The translations under genes and the position numbers were made by a program. The notes beneath the pieces are model-generated. The model ran no database searches and was not told where the DNA came from. It saw only the letters and a list, made by a program, of their open reading frames with translations. From Accumulibacter sp. (GTDB taxonomy: Bacteria; Pseudomonadota; Gammaproteobacteria; Burkholderiales; Rhodocyclaceae): a stretch of 64,000 nucleotides of DNA. Shown here one piece after another: positions 28,002 to 37,449 of this stretch (position 1 is the first letter of the stretch; every line of letters begins with the position of its first letter). The stretch lies in the NCBI RefSeq assembly GCF_036625195.1, contig NZ_JAZKUG010000001.1:62001-126000 (forward strand). Direction: 5' to 3'.

Positions 28002-28794
28002 GCGTAGTTTAGCGATTATCGCATCCCTCTTTCTCGCTTCGTTGCTCGCCGGCTGCGGACTCTTTCCGGAAAGCAAGGACGAAACGATCGGCTGGTCAGC
28101 CAACAAGCTCTACAGCGAAGCCAAGGAGGCGCTCAACGAAGGCGCGTATGCACGTGCCGTCAAGTACTTCGAAAAACTTGAGTCACGCTATCCCTATGGC
28201 CGCTACGCACAGCAGGCGCAGATCGACATTGCCTATGCCTACTGGAAGGACCAGGAACCGGCATCGGCGATCGCCGCCTGTGACCGTTTCATCAAGCTGC
28301 ATCCAAACCATCCGAACGTCGACTACGTCTACTACCTGAAGGGCCTGATCAACTTCAACGAAGACCTCGGGATGCTCGGCATCGTCAGCAACCAGGACAT
28401 GACCGAACGCGACCCGAAGGGCGCACGCGAGTCCTTCGACGCGTTCCGCGAGTTGGTGACCCGCTTTCCGGACAGCAAGTACACGCCCGACGCGATCCTG
28501 CGCATGAAGTACCTGGTCAACGCCCTCGCCTCGCTCGAACTGCATGTCGCGCGCTACTACATGAAACGCGCCGCCTATCTCGCCGCTGCCAACCGCGCCC
28601 AGTATGCGGTCCTCAACTACCCGAACGCACCCGCCACCGAAGAAGCGCTGTTCATCATGGTCAAGGCCTACGACGCCCTTGGCCTGACCGATCTGCGTGA
28701 CGACGCCGAGCGCATCATGCGCCGCAACTTCCCGAACAGCGCCTACTACGTCCGCGGCCTCGAGCGCAAGGAGCCGTGGTGGAAACTCTGGTAG
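28000..28794 (+). CDS. bamD: Outer membrane assembly lipoprotein BamD
   Basis: This 264-residue lipoprotein of the BAM complex helps insert beta-barrel proteins in the outer membrane. Its signal peptide ends in the lipobox LLAGC with the lipidated Cys near residue 19. TPR repeats follow (LYSEAKEALNEGAYARAVKYFEKLESRYPYG, YAQQAQIDIAYAYWKDQEPASAIAACDRFIKLHP in successive blocks). The length is typical. TATAAT at 27929-27934 may be its -10, inside the 5' part of rluD on the other strand. The ATG overlaps the rluD start codon by two bases if rluD starts at 28001. Confidence 0.94.
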   Translation: MRSLAIIASLFLASLLAGCGLFPESKDETIGWSANKLYSEAKEALNEGAYARAVKYFEKLESRYPYGRYAQQAQIDIAYAYWKDQEPASAIAACDRFIKLHPNHPNVDYVYYLKGLINFNEDLGMLGIVSNQDMTERDPKGARESFDAFRELVTRFPDSKYTPDAILRMKYLVNALASLELHVARYYMKRAAYLAAANRAQYAVLNYPNAPATEEALFIMVKAYDALGLTDLRDDAERIMRRNFPNSAYYVRGLERKEPWWKLW

Positions 28795-28819
28795 CAGGCA
28801 GACGGCCCCCGGAGATCGG

Positions 28820-31240
28820 TCAGCCCGACTGCTTGATCGCCAGCACCGCCTGATTGCGCAGGGTTCGCAGCAGAGAGAGTTCCTGTCCGGAAATGAGAAT
28901 CTCACCGGGCAGCGCCCGGTCGGCGTAGATCATCGCCACCGGGCTGCGCTTGATGGACAGAGGCAGGACGACGAAGGTCTCGGCCGCCACCGCCTTGCGA
29001 AACCAGTCCGGGATGCGCGCCGCGATCTTCGGGTCGTTGGTGTCGCTGATCAGGATGTCGACGCCATTGGCCAGCGCGGCATGGAAGATGTCGGGCGAGA
29101 AGACGAGGGAGAAGCGAAAGCGCTTTGCCACCTCCAGCGCATCGGGACCAAAACCAAAGCGACCGAGCATCGAATTGCTGCGCTGGTCCCGCACGCACAG
29201 GATCACCCGCCGGAAACCCATGGCGCGGTACATCGTCTCGAGGGTGATGCGCAGGACGTCGTTGAGCCGGAAATCGCTGACCAGGGCGTTGCTCACGTCC
29301 TGGATCCCGGCGAGCAGGGTGGCTGTCCGCGCACCGCCGTCGTTGCTGCCGGCGATGCCGGCAAGAACCGCCTCCACTGCCTCGGGAGCCTGGTCGGCCA
29401 CTGGCGGCACTGCGGCAAGCTCAGGCAGGGCGCTGCCGCCCAGCCCGTCGTCAGCCGGCGGCGGCGGAGCGACCAGGCTGGCCTGTGACGCGCCCCAGGC
29501 CTTGAGCTGGCGACCTACGCGCGTCTGCTGCAGGTTCAGGCGAATGCTGCGCGCGAAGTCCGCCACCTGTTCGAGCGACCGGTCGACGGCCTGCCGCAGG
29601 TCCTGCTCGTCGACTGCAATCGCTTCGGCGAAGCGGCCGGCGATGCGCCGCAGTTCCTTGGGCTGCTGCTCGCTGGGGTGTTCTGCGATGACCCCGCACA
29701 ACTCGTTCGACAGCGCGGCCAGGACACGGAAGCGGTCTTCGCTGCCGAGAGGACGCCGGACGCTGCCTTGCGGGAGGCGTCGCATGCTGGTGACGATCTG
29801 CCGCGGGAAACCCCAGGTCTGGGCGATGGCCATCCCCAGATCGGCGAAGGAGATACCGAGCACCTGCTGCGCCGCGGCGTCTTCGGCGCAGTTCCTCTGC
29901 AGCAGGACACGACGAATCTCGGCGCTCTCCTCCGGAAAGTAATACTGGCTCAGCAAGCGCCCGAGATTGTGGAACATCGCGCAGATGAACGCCTCCTCGC
30001 CCTCGGAGCGGCCGGCAACCTTGCTGCCGATGTCGCGCGCCAGAACACCGGCGAGATTGGCGCGCAGGAACTCGTCCTTGAGTTGGTCGGCGTTCTCCTT
30101 GTTCTGCAGGTGCTCGAGAAGCAGCACGGTGATCGCCATGCTGCGTACGGCATCGAGTCCAAGAACGACGACGGCGCGCGAGACGGTGCTGATGTTGCCG
30201 CCACCCGCCTGCTGGTAGTACGCGGAGTTGACCATGCGCAGGATCTTGTTGGTCAACGAGAAGTCCTTCAGGATCGTGTTGGCAAGCTGCGACACGCTCT
30301 GGTTTTCGGCGGTGGCGATCCGGTTGATCGCACTCACCGACTCCGAGAGCGCCGGAAAGTCGCTCTTGTGGCGCATGCGCCGCAACAGGAAGTCGATCGT
30401 GCTCTGGCGCGCGTCGCCGGCTTCGCCAATGGGCGACGGATGCAGATGCTCGTCGAGCGCCTCGCGCATCTGCGCGGCGGATTCGTAGCGGTTCGCCGGA
30501 TCGCGTTCGAGGGCCCGGTGCACCAGGTGCACGAGGCGCTCGTCGAGCAGGCCGATCGTCTCCGCGGGCAAGCGGATATCCTCGCCGACGAGCCGTCGCA
30601 TCACCTGCTGCACGTCACTGCCGGCCAGCGCGCGGCAGCCGACGAGCAACTCGTAGAGGACCAGGCCAGCGGCGAAGATGTCCGAGCGCTCACTGCTGCG
30701 GCGCTCGGCAATGTACTCCGGCGCCATGTAAGCCGGCGTCCCCGTCAGTTGGCCACCGTCGGTCGACCGCGCCTCGGCACGCGCCGCGATGCCGAAATCC
30801 ATCACCCGCACCACTGCATCGTCGTCGATCAGGATGTTGCTCGGCTTCAGGTCGCGATGAATGATGCCGGCCGCGTGGGCATGGGCCACCGCGTCGAGGA
30901 TCGCCAGCATGATCGGCAACGCGCGCGCCGGCGGCAAGGCACCGGTGATCTGCAGGTGCTCGGCCAGGTTCCTGCCCGGGACGAGCTGGAAAACCAGATA
31001 CAGGTCGCCCTGCTCTTCCGCCGCCTCGAAGATCGGTACGATGTTCGGATGCCGCAACTGGCTGACCATCCGCGCCTCGGCCAGCAACTGGCTGTTCTGC
31101 TGTGCATCCGGACGGGCAAAATGCAGCGTCTTGATCGCCACCTGCCGCTGCAGATGGGGGTCGCGCGCCAGATAGACGACGCTCTGCGCACCGCGGCCGA
31201 GTTCGCGAATGATCTCGAAACGCCCGACCTTCCTGCTCAA
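28820..31240 (-). CDS. Ser/Thr protein kinase - HDOD - GAF-like fusion protein
   Basis: This 806-residue signalling protein has three parts. Residues about 7-270 are an intact Hanks-type kinase: GRGAQSVVY loop, Lys37, HRDLKPSN at 128-135 and DFG at 148-150. Residues about 290-490 are an HDOD domain (LSESVSAINRIATAENQSVSQ, LKDFSLTNKILRMVNSAYY). The last 170 residues resemble a GAF sensor domain (SNALVSDFRLNDVLRITLETMYRAMGF). No membrane helix is seen, so it should be cytoplasmic. It starts with TTG, supported by a strong GGAGGGAGG site and a TTGA overlap with the rmuC stop. Its signal and targets are unknown. Confidence 0.88.
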   Translation of the reverse strand: MSRKVGRFEIIRELGRGAQSVVYLARDPHLQRQVAIKTLHFARPDAQQNSQLLAEARMVSQLRHPNIVPIFEAAEEQGDLYLVFQLVPGRNLAEHLQITGALPPARALPIMLAILDAVAHAHAAGIIHRDLKPSNILIDDDAVVRVMDFGIAARAEARSTDGGQLTGTPAYMAPEYIAERRSSERSDIFAAGLVLYELLVGCRALAGSDVQQVMRRLVGEDIRLPAETIGLLDERLVHLVHRALERDPANRYESAAQMREALDEHLHPSPIGEAGDARQSTIDFLLRRMRHKSDFPALSESVSAINRIATAENQSVSQLANTILKDFSLTNKILRMVNSAYYQQAGGGNISTVSRAVVVLGLDAVRSMAITVLLLEHLQNKENADQLKDEFLRANLAGVLARDIGSKVAGRSEGEEAFICAMFHNLGRLLSQYYFPEESAEIRRVLLQRNCAEDAAAQQVLGISFADLGMAIAQTWGFPRQIVTSMRRLPQGSVRRPLGSEDRFRVLAALSNELCGVIAEHPSEQQPKELRRIAGRFAEAIAVDEQDLRQAVDRSLEQVADFARSIRLNLQQTRVGRQLKAWGASQASLVAPPPPADDGLGGSALPELAAVPPVADQAPEAVEAVLAGIAGSNDGGARTATLLAGIQDVSNALVSDFRLNDVLRITLETMYRAMGFRRVILCVRDQRSNSMLGRFGFGPDALEVAKRFRFSLVFSPDIFHAALANGVDILISDTNDPKIAARIPDWFRKAVAAETFVVLPLSIKRSPVAMIYADRALPGEILISGQELSLLRTLRNQAVLAIKQSG

Positions 31241-32580
31241 GCGCCTCCCTCCGGCGGATCGCCATCCGTCACCTGCGCGAGATCAGCGAGCCGCTGCTGC
31301 GCTTCGCCGACTGGCAGCGCCTCGACGTCCTTCAGCTTGCGCTCGATCTGCCGTGTCCGCACGCCAGCCGACTCGATGCTCCTGCTCGCCTGCTCGAGCT
31401 TGCGGCGCGTCGCCTCGAGAACCTCGCCAAATCTGCCGAACTCGGTCTTCACCGCACCCAGGACCGCCCACACCTCCGACGAACGACGCTCGATCGCCAA
31501 CGTTCGGAAGCCCATCTGCAGGCTGTTGAGCAGCGCCGCCAGCGTCGTCGGTCCGGCGACACAGACGCGCAGCTCCCGCTGCAGTCCATCGGCCAGACCG
31601 GGACGCCGCAGGACCTCGGCGTAGAGACCTTCGGTCGGCAGGTAGAGAATGGCGAAGTCGGTGGTGTGCGGTGGCTCGATGTACTTCTCGCGAATCTTTC
31701 GCGCCTCTTCCCGCAAGCGGCCCTCGAGCGCCCGCATCGCCAGCTCGAGCGCGGCCGCGTCGCTCCGTTCCTGCGCATCGACCAGGCGCTGGTAGTCCTC
31801 GAGCGGAAACTTGGCGTCGATCGGCAGCCATACCGGCCGCTGCTCGTCGGCCCCCGGCAGACGGATGGCGAATTCGACGCGATCGTTGCAGTTGGGTCGC
31901 GTCGCCACGTTGCGCGCATACTGGTCGGCGGTCAGCAGCTGGTCGAGAAGCGCATCGAGCTGCACCTCGCCCCAGGTACCACGAGCCTTGACGTTGCTCA
32001 GGACGCGCTTCAGATCACCGACGCCGGTGGCCAGTGTCTGCATCTCGCCAAGCCCGCGGTGCACCTGCTCGAGTCGGTCGCTGACCAGGCGGAATGAGTC
32101 TCCCAGCCGCTGCTCGAGAGTGGCGTGCAGCTTTTCGTCCACGGTCTGGCGGATTTCTTCGAGCTTGCGCGCGTTGTCGGTCTGCAGCAACGACAGGCGT
32201 GCCTCGAGTGCCAGGCGCAGGCTTTCGAAGCGCTGCTCGTTGCTGTTGGTCAGCCGCGACAGCTGTTGCGCGAAGGATTCGAGCTGCTGCGCCTGCAGTT
32301 CGCCGAGCCGCCCGAGTTCGCCGGCAAGCGCCTGCGACAGTCGGCCAAGCGCCAGCGCCTGCTCCTCGCGATCGCCACGCGCAGCCGCCACTGCCTCCTG
32401 CCGTCCGCGCGCGAGTTCATCGCGCAGCTCACGCGCGAGCTGCGCGATCGAGCGCTGCACCTCGCGCAGGCCGGCATCGAGTGTCTGGCGGGCGTGCGCG
32501 GCACGGGCGAGGACGGCGACCTGCAGCAGGAGAAGCGCAATGCCGATGGCCAGCAAGGCCTGCGGGATGCCTTCGCTCAT
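31237..32580 (-). CDS. rmuC: DNA recombination protein RmuC
   Basis: This 447-residue protein limits inversions and rearrangements at short inverted repeats, probably as a nuclease-like factor. It has an N-terminal membrane anchor (ALLAIGIALLLLQVAVLA, residues 6-23), a long coiled coil rich in Gln, Arg, Glu and Leu (about residues 25-180) and the RmuC domain with VLSNVKARGTWGEVQLDALLDQLL, IDAKFPLEDYQRL and TDFAILYLPTEGLYAEVL. All key family segments are present. It precedes the kinase fusion in the same operon and overlaps it by 4 bases. Confidence 0.93.
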   Translation of the reverse strand: MSEGIPQALLAIGIALLLLQVAVLARAAHARQTLDAGLREVQRSIAQLARELRDELARGRQEAVAAARGDREEQALALGRLSQALAGELGRLGELQAQQLESFAQQLSRLTNSNEQRFESLRLALEARLSLLQTDNARKLEEIRQTVDEKLHATLEQRLGDSFRLVSDRLEQVHRGLGEMQTLATGVGDLKRVLSNVKARGTWGEVQLDALLDQLLTADQYARNVATRPNCNDRVEFAIRLPGADEQRPVWLPIDAKFPLEDYQRLVDAQERSDAAALELAMRALEGRLREEARKIREKYIEPPHTTDFAILYLPTEGLYAEVLRRPGLADGLQRELRVCVAGPTTLAALLNSLQMGFRTLAIERRSSEVWAVLGAVKTEFGRFGEVLEATRRKLEQASRSIESAGVRTRQIERKLKDVEALPVGEAQQRLADLAQVTDGDPPEGGA

Positions 32581-32607
32581 CTGCCGGTCGGACGCGAAAC
32601 GCCGCGC

Positions 32608-35600
32608 CTACTTGAGCGACAACGCGACCCGGCTCTCGCGCGCCTGGGCAGCGACATCGGCCTTGCCGTCGGATGCGACGAGCTTCACCGGCAACAGGAA
32701 CAGCCGCTCGGCCGACACCTCACGCGCCAGCAGGCGATCGAGTACGGCCTTCGCGCGCCGGTCGGCGAGATCGCGCAGTTCCTCCTCATCGGCCACGGTA
32801 TTGGCCAGGATCAGTTTCTCCATCTCGTCGACCGGCAAACCCTTGACCATGCCGATGAGGTTGCGTGGCTTGGGAAACTTCTCGGCTCGATAGACGCGCT
32901 CAAGGAGCACCGGATACTCCTTGGCGTCGACCTCGACGCTCTCCAGCGAGCCGCTTTCAATGCCCTTCTTCGTCAGGTCCTCGCGTTTCAGCGCGCGCAC
33001 CTTGCTCTGCAGACGATCGCGCTTCAATCCCTCGGGGTCGCTCTGCAAATCGGCGCGCCCCTCGATCTCGAGCTTCAGGGCTGGCCGGTCGATCAGCGCC
33101 TTGCCGAGCGTGTCGAGGCGCTTCTCTGCCTCGGCCGTCAACCTTGCCTCGCCGACTGCGAAGTCGATCGTCGACAGCTCCTCGCCACCGCCGAAGATCG
33201 ACCCAAGCAGTGCGAATGGCGAGGTCACCGCCTTCATGAGGACATTGACGATGACACGCACGATGAGACCACCGATGCTGAACTGCGGATCATCGAGCGA
33301 ACCCGAAATCGGCAGGTTGATGTCGATCTCGCCGTTGCGGTTCTTCAGCAGGGCGACCGCGAGCGTCACCGGCAGCTTGGTCGCATCCGGGCTGGCAACC
33401 GGCTCGCCGAAGGTGAGCTGATCGAGAAACACCCGGTTCTCGGCCGTTAGCTGCCGGTTCTCGATCCTGTACTTGACGAACAGCGACATCTTGCCTTTCT
33501 CGATCGCGTAGCCGGCATACTTGCCGGAGTACGGCGACAGCGAGGTCATCTCGATCCCCTTGACGTCCGCCTGCAGATCGAGGCGTGGGTCTGGCGACAA
33601 CGGATTGAGCTGGCCGCTGACGGTCAGCGGTGCGATGTTGTCGTAACTGCCGCGCAGGTCGAGCTTCGCCGAACTGTCGGCCGCCGACGACAGACCGCTG
33701 ATCGTGCCACCGATCTTCCTCAGGTGAGCCGAGTAATTGGGCTTGATGAAGTTGTCGCTGAAGCGGACATCACCGCCCTGCAGCGTGATCCTGGCGATGT
33801 TGATCGGCATGCGCGGCTTCTTCGCTGCCCCGCCAACCGGCGCCACCGCCTTGCCCTCGCCGGCAACCACCGGCGGCGCGGCCGGCACCGCCTCTGGCTG
33901 CGCTGGTCCGTCCTGGCGAACGATCTGCAGCAGGTTCAGTTTGCCCTCGCGGCTGATGATCACGCGGGCGAAGAAATCACTCAACGCCACCTCGCCGACC
34001 GCCAGCGAAGCGGGCTGCAGGCGCAGGTCGATCGTGCCGAGATGGAGCGACTTCCATTTCACGAGGTCGGCCGAGTTGATCTTGTCGACGGCCTGGAAGT
34101 CGCCGACCGTCAGCTCGCCGCGGAAACCGCCGGCAAGCGCAGCCGGGTCGAGCCGGCCGCTGCCCGTCTGGCGAAGTTGCAGTGCCCCGTCGGCGCTCAG
34201 CAGACCGCGCGTGAGCTCGACGTTGAGGTGCTCGGTGACGTAGGGCTGCAGCGGCAGCAGTTCGAGAGTCCGCACGGCCAGCTTGAGGTCGGCGTCGAGC
34301 GGCAGCGCCCGGACACTGCCGGCGAGCTCGACCTCGCCCTTGCGATTGAGCCGGAAACTGGTCTTCAGCTGGGCGGTGCTGCCGGCCACCGTGGACAGAT
34401 TCTCTCCGTCGAAACGCAGGCCGTCGACCGTGTGCGTGACCGGTGGCGACACCGCGGCGTCCTCGAAACGCAGGCCGATCTCCTCGGCGTGGTTCCTGGC
34501 GATGGTGATCTCCCAGGCGGCACCCGGATCCTTCTGGGCAGCCGCGGCAGCGCGCAGGACAGGCGGCTGCACGAAATCGATGCTGCCGTTCGCGGCGCGA
34601 CGCAGCAGCAACTGCGTTCCGCGCGACGTCAGCTGATCGATGAGGACCCGCCGCTTGGCGAGATCGAGCTGTCCACCGGTCACCGCGAGTGTGCCCCCCT
34701 TGATCCAGGGTTCTCCCTGAAAACGCATCGCGAGTTCGAACTTCGCTGGCGAAGCGCCCTTGCCGTCGACATCGCGGATGCCGAGATCAAGGCCTTCGAT
34801 GCTGGCGTTGAAGGGCTTGCCGTGCGATTCGTCGAGCCAGCGCAGCGCACCGCCACTGACCCTGCCTTCGCCCAGCGACCAGCTCACCGGCGCCGCCGGC
34901 TGCTCCGCCGCGGTCACGGTTGCCGCTGCCGGCGGCGAACGCGCGGCAAGTTCCTGATTGAAGAAGTCGATCCAGTTGATCGTCCCCTGCGGACTGACGC
35001 GCGCATGGATCTCGGGTGCCTCCAGAGCCACCCGTTCGATGGCGAAGACGCGCTGCAGCGGATCGATCCTGGACAGCACCACGTGCAACTGCTTCAACGA
35101 CAGCAGCGGCGCGCCGGCGGTGTCCTTGACCGAGAGATCCCTCAGCGTGGCACTTCCCGACAGGCCGAGTGACGGATGATCATCCTCGCCGCGGCGAAAG
35201 ACGAGCTTCAGCTCGCCGTCGACGGCGCCTGAAACGAGCTGGATCGGCAGGCGCAACGGCAGATAGTCGAGGTAGGGAGCGAGCTGCACCTCGCGCAGGT
35301 CGACCGCCAGCTCGCTCTCCTGCGTCGCCGAGAAGGGCTTGCTCCGGCCCTGTACCGCCACCGGCGCGCCGTTGAGCGAAGCCGAGAATGCCGGCTCGAC
35401 GAAGATCTCGACCGAATTCGGCAGGCTGGAAACGAAGGGCAAGGCCACGTTGACCTCGCTGAGCTGCTGCTTCTCGCCGAGCATCCGGTCGTCGAAGTCC
35501 ACCTTGCCACCAGTGATCTGGATGTTGTTCACGGAAAAGCGCGGCGTTGGCTCGGTCGATGCGGGCCGGGCCATGAACTCGTCGACCAGGTCGGAGACGT

Positions 35601-35991
35601 TGAACCGCCCGTCAGGCAGGCGCACCAGCGACAACTCGGGGCCAACCAGTTTCAGTTCGCTGATCACTGGCCCGAGACGAAAGAGCGAACTCGACTCCAG
35701 GTTGACGAACAACTGCTCGAAACCGGCCACCTTGTCGCCGCCGCCCTTTTCCTGGATCACCAGGCCGTCGACTTGCAGGGACAAGCTGTACGGGTTTATC
35801 CTCAGACTCTCGATGCTGACCGGCCGGTGCAGTGCCGCGGCGAGTTGATCCACCAGCAGCCACTTGACCAGCGGCGGCACGACGAGGAAACCGAGGACAC
35901 CGATGAGCAGCAGGGCAAGCGCAATCCGCAGCCCGTATTTCTTCATTCGCAGAGAGGCGGTCGCGGTGTTGGGAGAGGTGTCTTCGGTCAT
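32608..35991 (-). CDS. DUF748 domain-containing AsmA-like envelope protein
   Basis: This protein of about 1127 residues has an N-terminal membrane helix (LRIALALLLIGVLGFLVVPPLVKWLLV) and a very long periplasmic part made of repeating beta segments, as in AsmA/DUF748 proteins that are thought to help lipids or outer membrane parts cross the periplasm. PVSIESLRINPYSLSLQVDGL after the helix is typical of the family. Near the C-terminus, ARLTAEAEKRLDTLGKALIDRPALKLEIEGRAD resembles part of an OmpA-type peptidoglycan-binding domain. The ATG at 35991 is used because AGGGG lies upstream; the frame stays open to 36060. The gene lies 27 bases before rmuC. Confidence 0.82.
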   Translation of the reverse strand: MTEDTSPNTATASLRMKKYGLRIALALLLIGVLGFLVVPPLVKWLLVDQLAAALHRPVSIESLRINPYSLSLQVDGLVIQEKGGGDKVAGFEQLFVNLESSSLFRLGPVISELKLVGPELSLVRLPDGRFNVSDLVDEFMARPASTEPTPRFSVNNIQITGGKVDFDDRMLGEKQQLSEVNVALPFVSSLPNSVEIFVEPAFSASLNGAPVAVQGRSKPFSATQESELAVDLREVQLAPYLDYLPLRLPIQLVSGAVDGELKLVFRRGEDDHPSLGLSGSATLRDLSVKDTAGAPLLSLKQLHVVLSRIDPLQRVFAIERVALEAPEIHARVSPQGTINWIDFFNQELAARSPPAAATVTAAEQPAAPVSWSLGEGRVSGGALRWLDESHGKPFNASIEGLDLGIRDVDGKGASPAKFELAMRFQGEPWIKGGTLAVTGGQLDLAKRRVLIDQLTSRGTQLLLRRAANGSIDFVQPPVLRAAAAAQKDPGAAWEITIARNHAEEIGLRFEDAAVSPPVTHTVDGLRFDGENLSTVAGSTAQLKTSFRLNRKGEVELAGSVRALPLDADLKLAVRTLELLPLQPYVTEHLNVELTRGLLSADGALQLRQTGSGRLDPAALAGGFRGELTVGDFQAVDKINSADLVKWKSLHLGTIDLRLQPASLAVGEVALSDFFARVIISREGKLNLLQIVRQDGPAQPEAVPAAPPVVAGEGKAVAPVGGAAKKPRMPINIARITLQGGDVRFSDNFIKPNYSAHLRKIGGTISGLSSAADSSAKLDLRGSYDNIAPLTVSGQLNPLSPDPRLDLQADVKGIEMTSLSPYSGKYAGYAIEKGKMSLFVKYRIENRQLTAENRVFLDQLTFGEPVASPDATKLPVTLAVALLKNRNGEIDINLPISGSLDDPQFSIGGLIVRVIVNVLMKAVTSPFALLGSIFGGGEELSTIDFAVGEARLTAEAEKRLDTLGKALIDRPALKLEIEGRADLQSDPEGLKRDRLQSKVRALKREDLTKKGIESGSLESVEVDAKEYPVLLERVYRAEKFPKPRNLIGMVKGLPVDEMEKLILANTVADEEELRDLADRRAKAVLDRLLAREVSAERLFLLPVKLVASDGKADVAAQARESRVALSLK

Positions 35992-36087
35992 CACGGCAGC
36001 CCCTGGGCTGACTGGGGAAAGCGCCAATTTAGCACGAAGCAGCCACTGCCGCGCCGCCACGCGGTCCTCGCCAGGTTGCCGGCCGGG

Positions 36088-36498
36088 ATGAGCACCCTGT
36101 CACGTCCCAGCGTCCTCATCGTCGACGACAACGACCTGATGCGCAGCCTGTTGCGCAGCATGCTGCGTGACAGCGAATACGATGTCATCGGCGAGGCACG
36201 CAATGGCGTCGCCGCACTCGAACTCACCGAGCGCCTGCGGCCGAAGATCGTCTGCATGGACGTGGTGATGCCGGAGATGAATGGCCTCGAAGCGCTGCAG
36301 GCGATCAAGGCGCGACACCCCGAAACCATCGTCATCATGCTCGCCGGCAGTCCGAGCGTCGACCATGTCCGCTCATCGATCGAGAACGGGGCCAGCGGCT
36401 TCGTCGTCAAGCCCTTCAATGCCGGCAAGGTGCTCGACACTGTCGATCGCGCCTGGCGCGCGGCGCGGCAGGCCGACAACCGCGATCCGGCCGCCTGA
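36088..36498 (+). CDS. Single-domain response regulator (CheY-like)
   Basis: This 136-residue receiver protein has no output domain. The acidic pair is in VLIVDDNDLM, the phosphorylated Asp is in VCMDVVMPEMNG, and the conserved Lys is in FVVKPF. At the position of the usual Thr/Ser switch residue after strand 4 it reads IMLAGSP, so Ala appears to replace Thr and signalling may differ. It is divergent from the DUF748 gene, with no histidine kinase nearby, so its partner is unknown. The ATG at 36088 is chosen because the receiver domain starts 8 residues later. Confidence 0.87.
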   Translation: MSTLSRPSVLIVDDNDLMRSLLRSMLRDSEYDVIGEARNGVAALELTERLRPKIVCMDVVMPEMNGLEALQAIKARHPETIVIMLAGSPSVDHVRSSIENGASGFVVKPFNAGKVLDTVDRAWRAARQADNRDPAA

Positions 36499-36660
36499 GA
36501 GGTCGCGAACAGGTCGATTCGGTTCGTGGGTGGAACCGAGTGGGCAGCCCACAGCACGGGTCGGCCGCGCGACAGATGGATTCACAGCGGGCGCACCGAG
36601 CCCGGCAGGGACACCGAAACGAAGCTCGTCCGGTGCGCACGATCCGCCGGCTGCGAATCC

Positions 36661-37422
36661 TCAGAAGCCGTTCTTCCACTCGCGCAGCGCGGCGAAGACC
36701 GCCACTGCGTCGGCCGCAGCAGCTCCGTGACGCTGCGCAGCGGCCACGACCTCCGGCTCGGCGCAGCGCAGGAAGGGGTTGCTGGCCTTCTCGCAGGCGA
36801 TCGTCGAGGGCACCGTCGCCTGACCACTGGCACGCGCCGCGGCGACCTCCGCCGCGCGAACCTGCAGGTAGCGATTTCCCGGCTCGACGGCGAGCGCAAA
36901 GCACAGGTTGGCCTGCGTATACTCGTGCGCGCAGTAGACGACGGTCTCGTCCGGCAAAGCCGCGAGGGACGCCAGCGAGGCCGCCATCTGTACCGCCGTT
37001 CCCTCGAAAAGCCGACCACAGCCACCGGCGAACAGTGTGTCGCCACAGAACAGGCAGCCTGCGCCATAATATGCGAGGTGACCCAACGTATGCCCGGGCA
37101 CGGCGAGGACGGCGAAGCTGCTGTCACAGCCGGCCGGTTGGATCGTCTCACCACCGCGCAACGGCCGGTTGATGCCGCCGATCGCTTCTGCTGCCGGCCC
37201 GAATACCTCGGCACGATGGTGTGCCAGCAACTCGGCAACGCCGCCCTGGTGGTCGGCATGGTGGTGCGTGACGAGGATGCTGGCGAGAGTCAGCCGCTCG
37301 CGCTCGAGGACCTCGAGCACCGGGCGTGCGTCGCCTGGATCGACCACCGTTGCCGCAGCGCCTTTGCGCAGCAACCAGATGTAGTTATCCTTGAAGGCTG
37401 GGATACGGATGACGTCAAACAT
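36661..37422 (-). CDS. gloB: Hydroxyacylglutathione hydrolase (glyoxalase II)
   Basis: This 253-residue enzyme hydrolyses S-lactoylglutathione to lactate and glutathione, the second step of methylglyoxal detoxification. The metal site THHHADHQGG is near residue 50, further ligands are in VPGHTLGH and FCGDTLFAGGCGR, and the glutathione-binding YCAHEYTQAN segment follows. The C-terminal NPFLRC segment is a family marker. It is divergent from the methyltransferase-rnhA-dnaQ genes, a frequent order in betaproteobacteria. The 160 bases downstream (36499-36660) show nothing notable. Confidence 0.95.
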   Translation of the reverse strand: MFDVIRIPAFKDNYIWLLRKGAAATVVDPGDARPVLEVLERERLTLASILVTHHHADHQGGVAELLAHHRAEVFGPAAEAIGGINRPLRGGETIQPAGCDSSFAVLAVPGHTLGHLAYYGAGCLFCGDTLFAGGCGRLFEGTAVQMAASLASLAALPDETVVYCAHEYTQANLCFALAVEPGNRYLQVRAAEVAAARASGQATVPSTIACEKASNPFLRCAEPEVVAAAQRHGAAAADAVAVFAALREWKNGF

Positions 37423-37449
37423 CGCTGAATTTTGGAAGAACTGCAGAAA

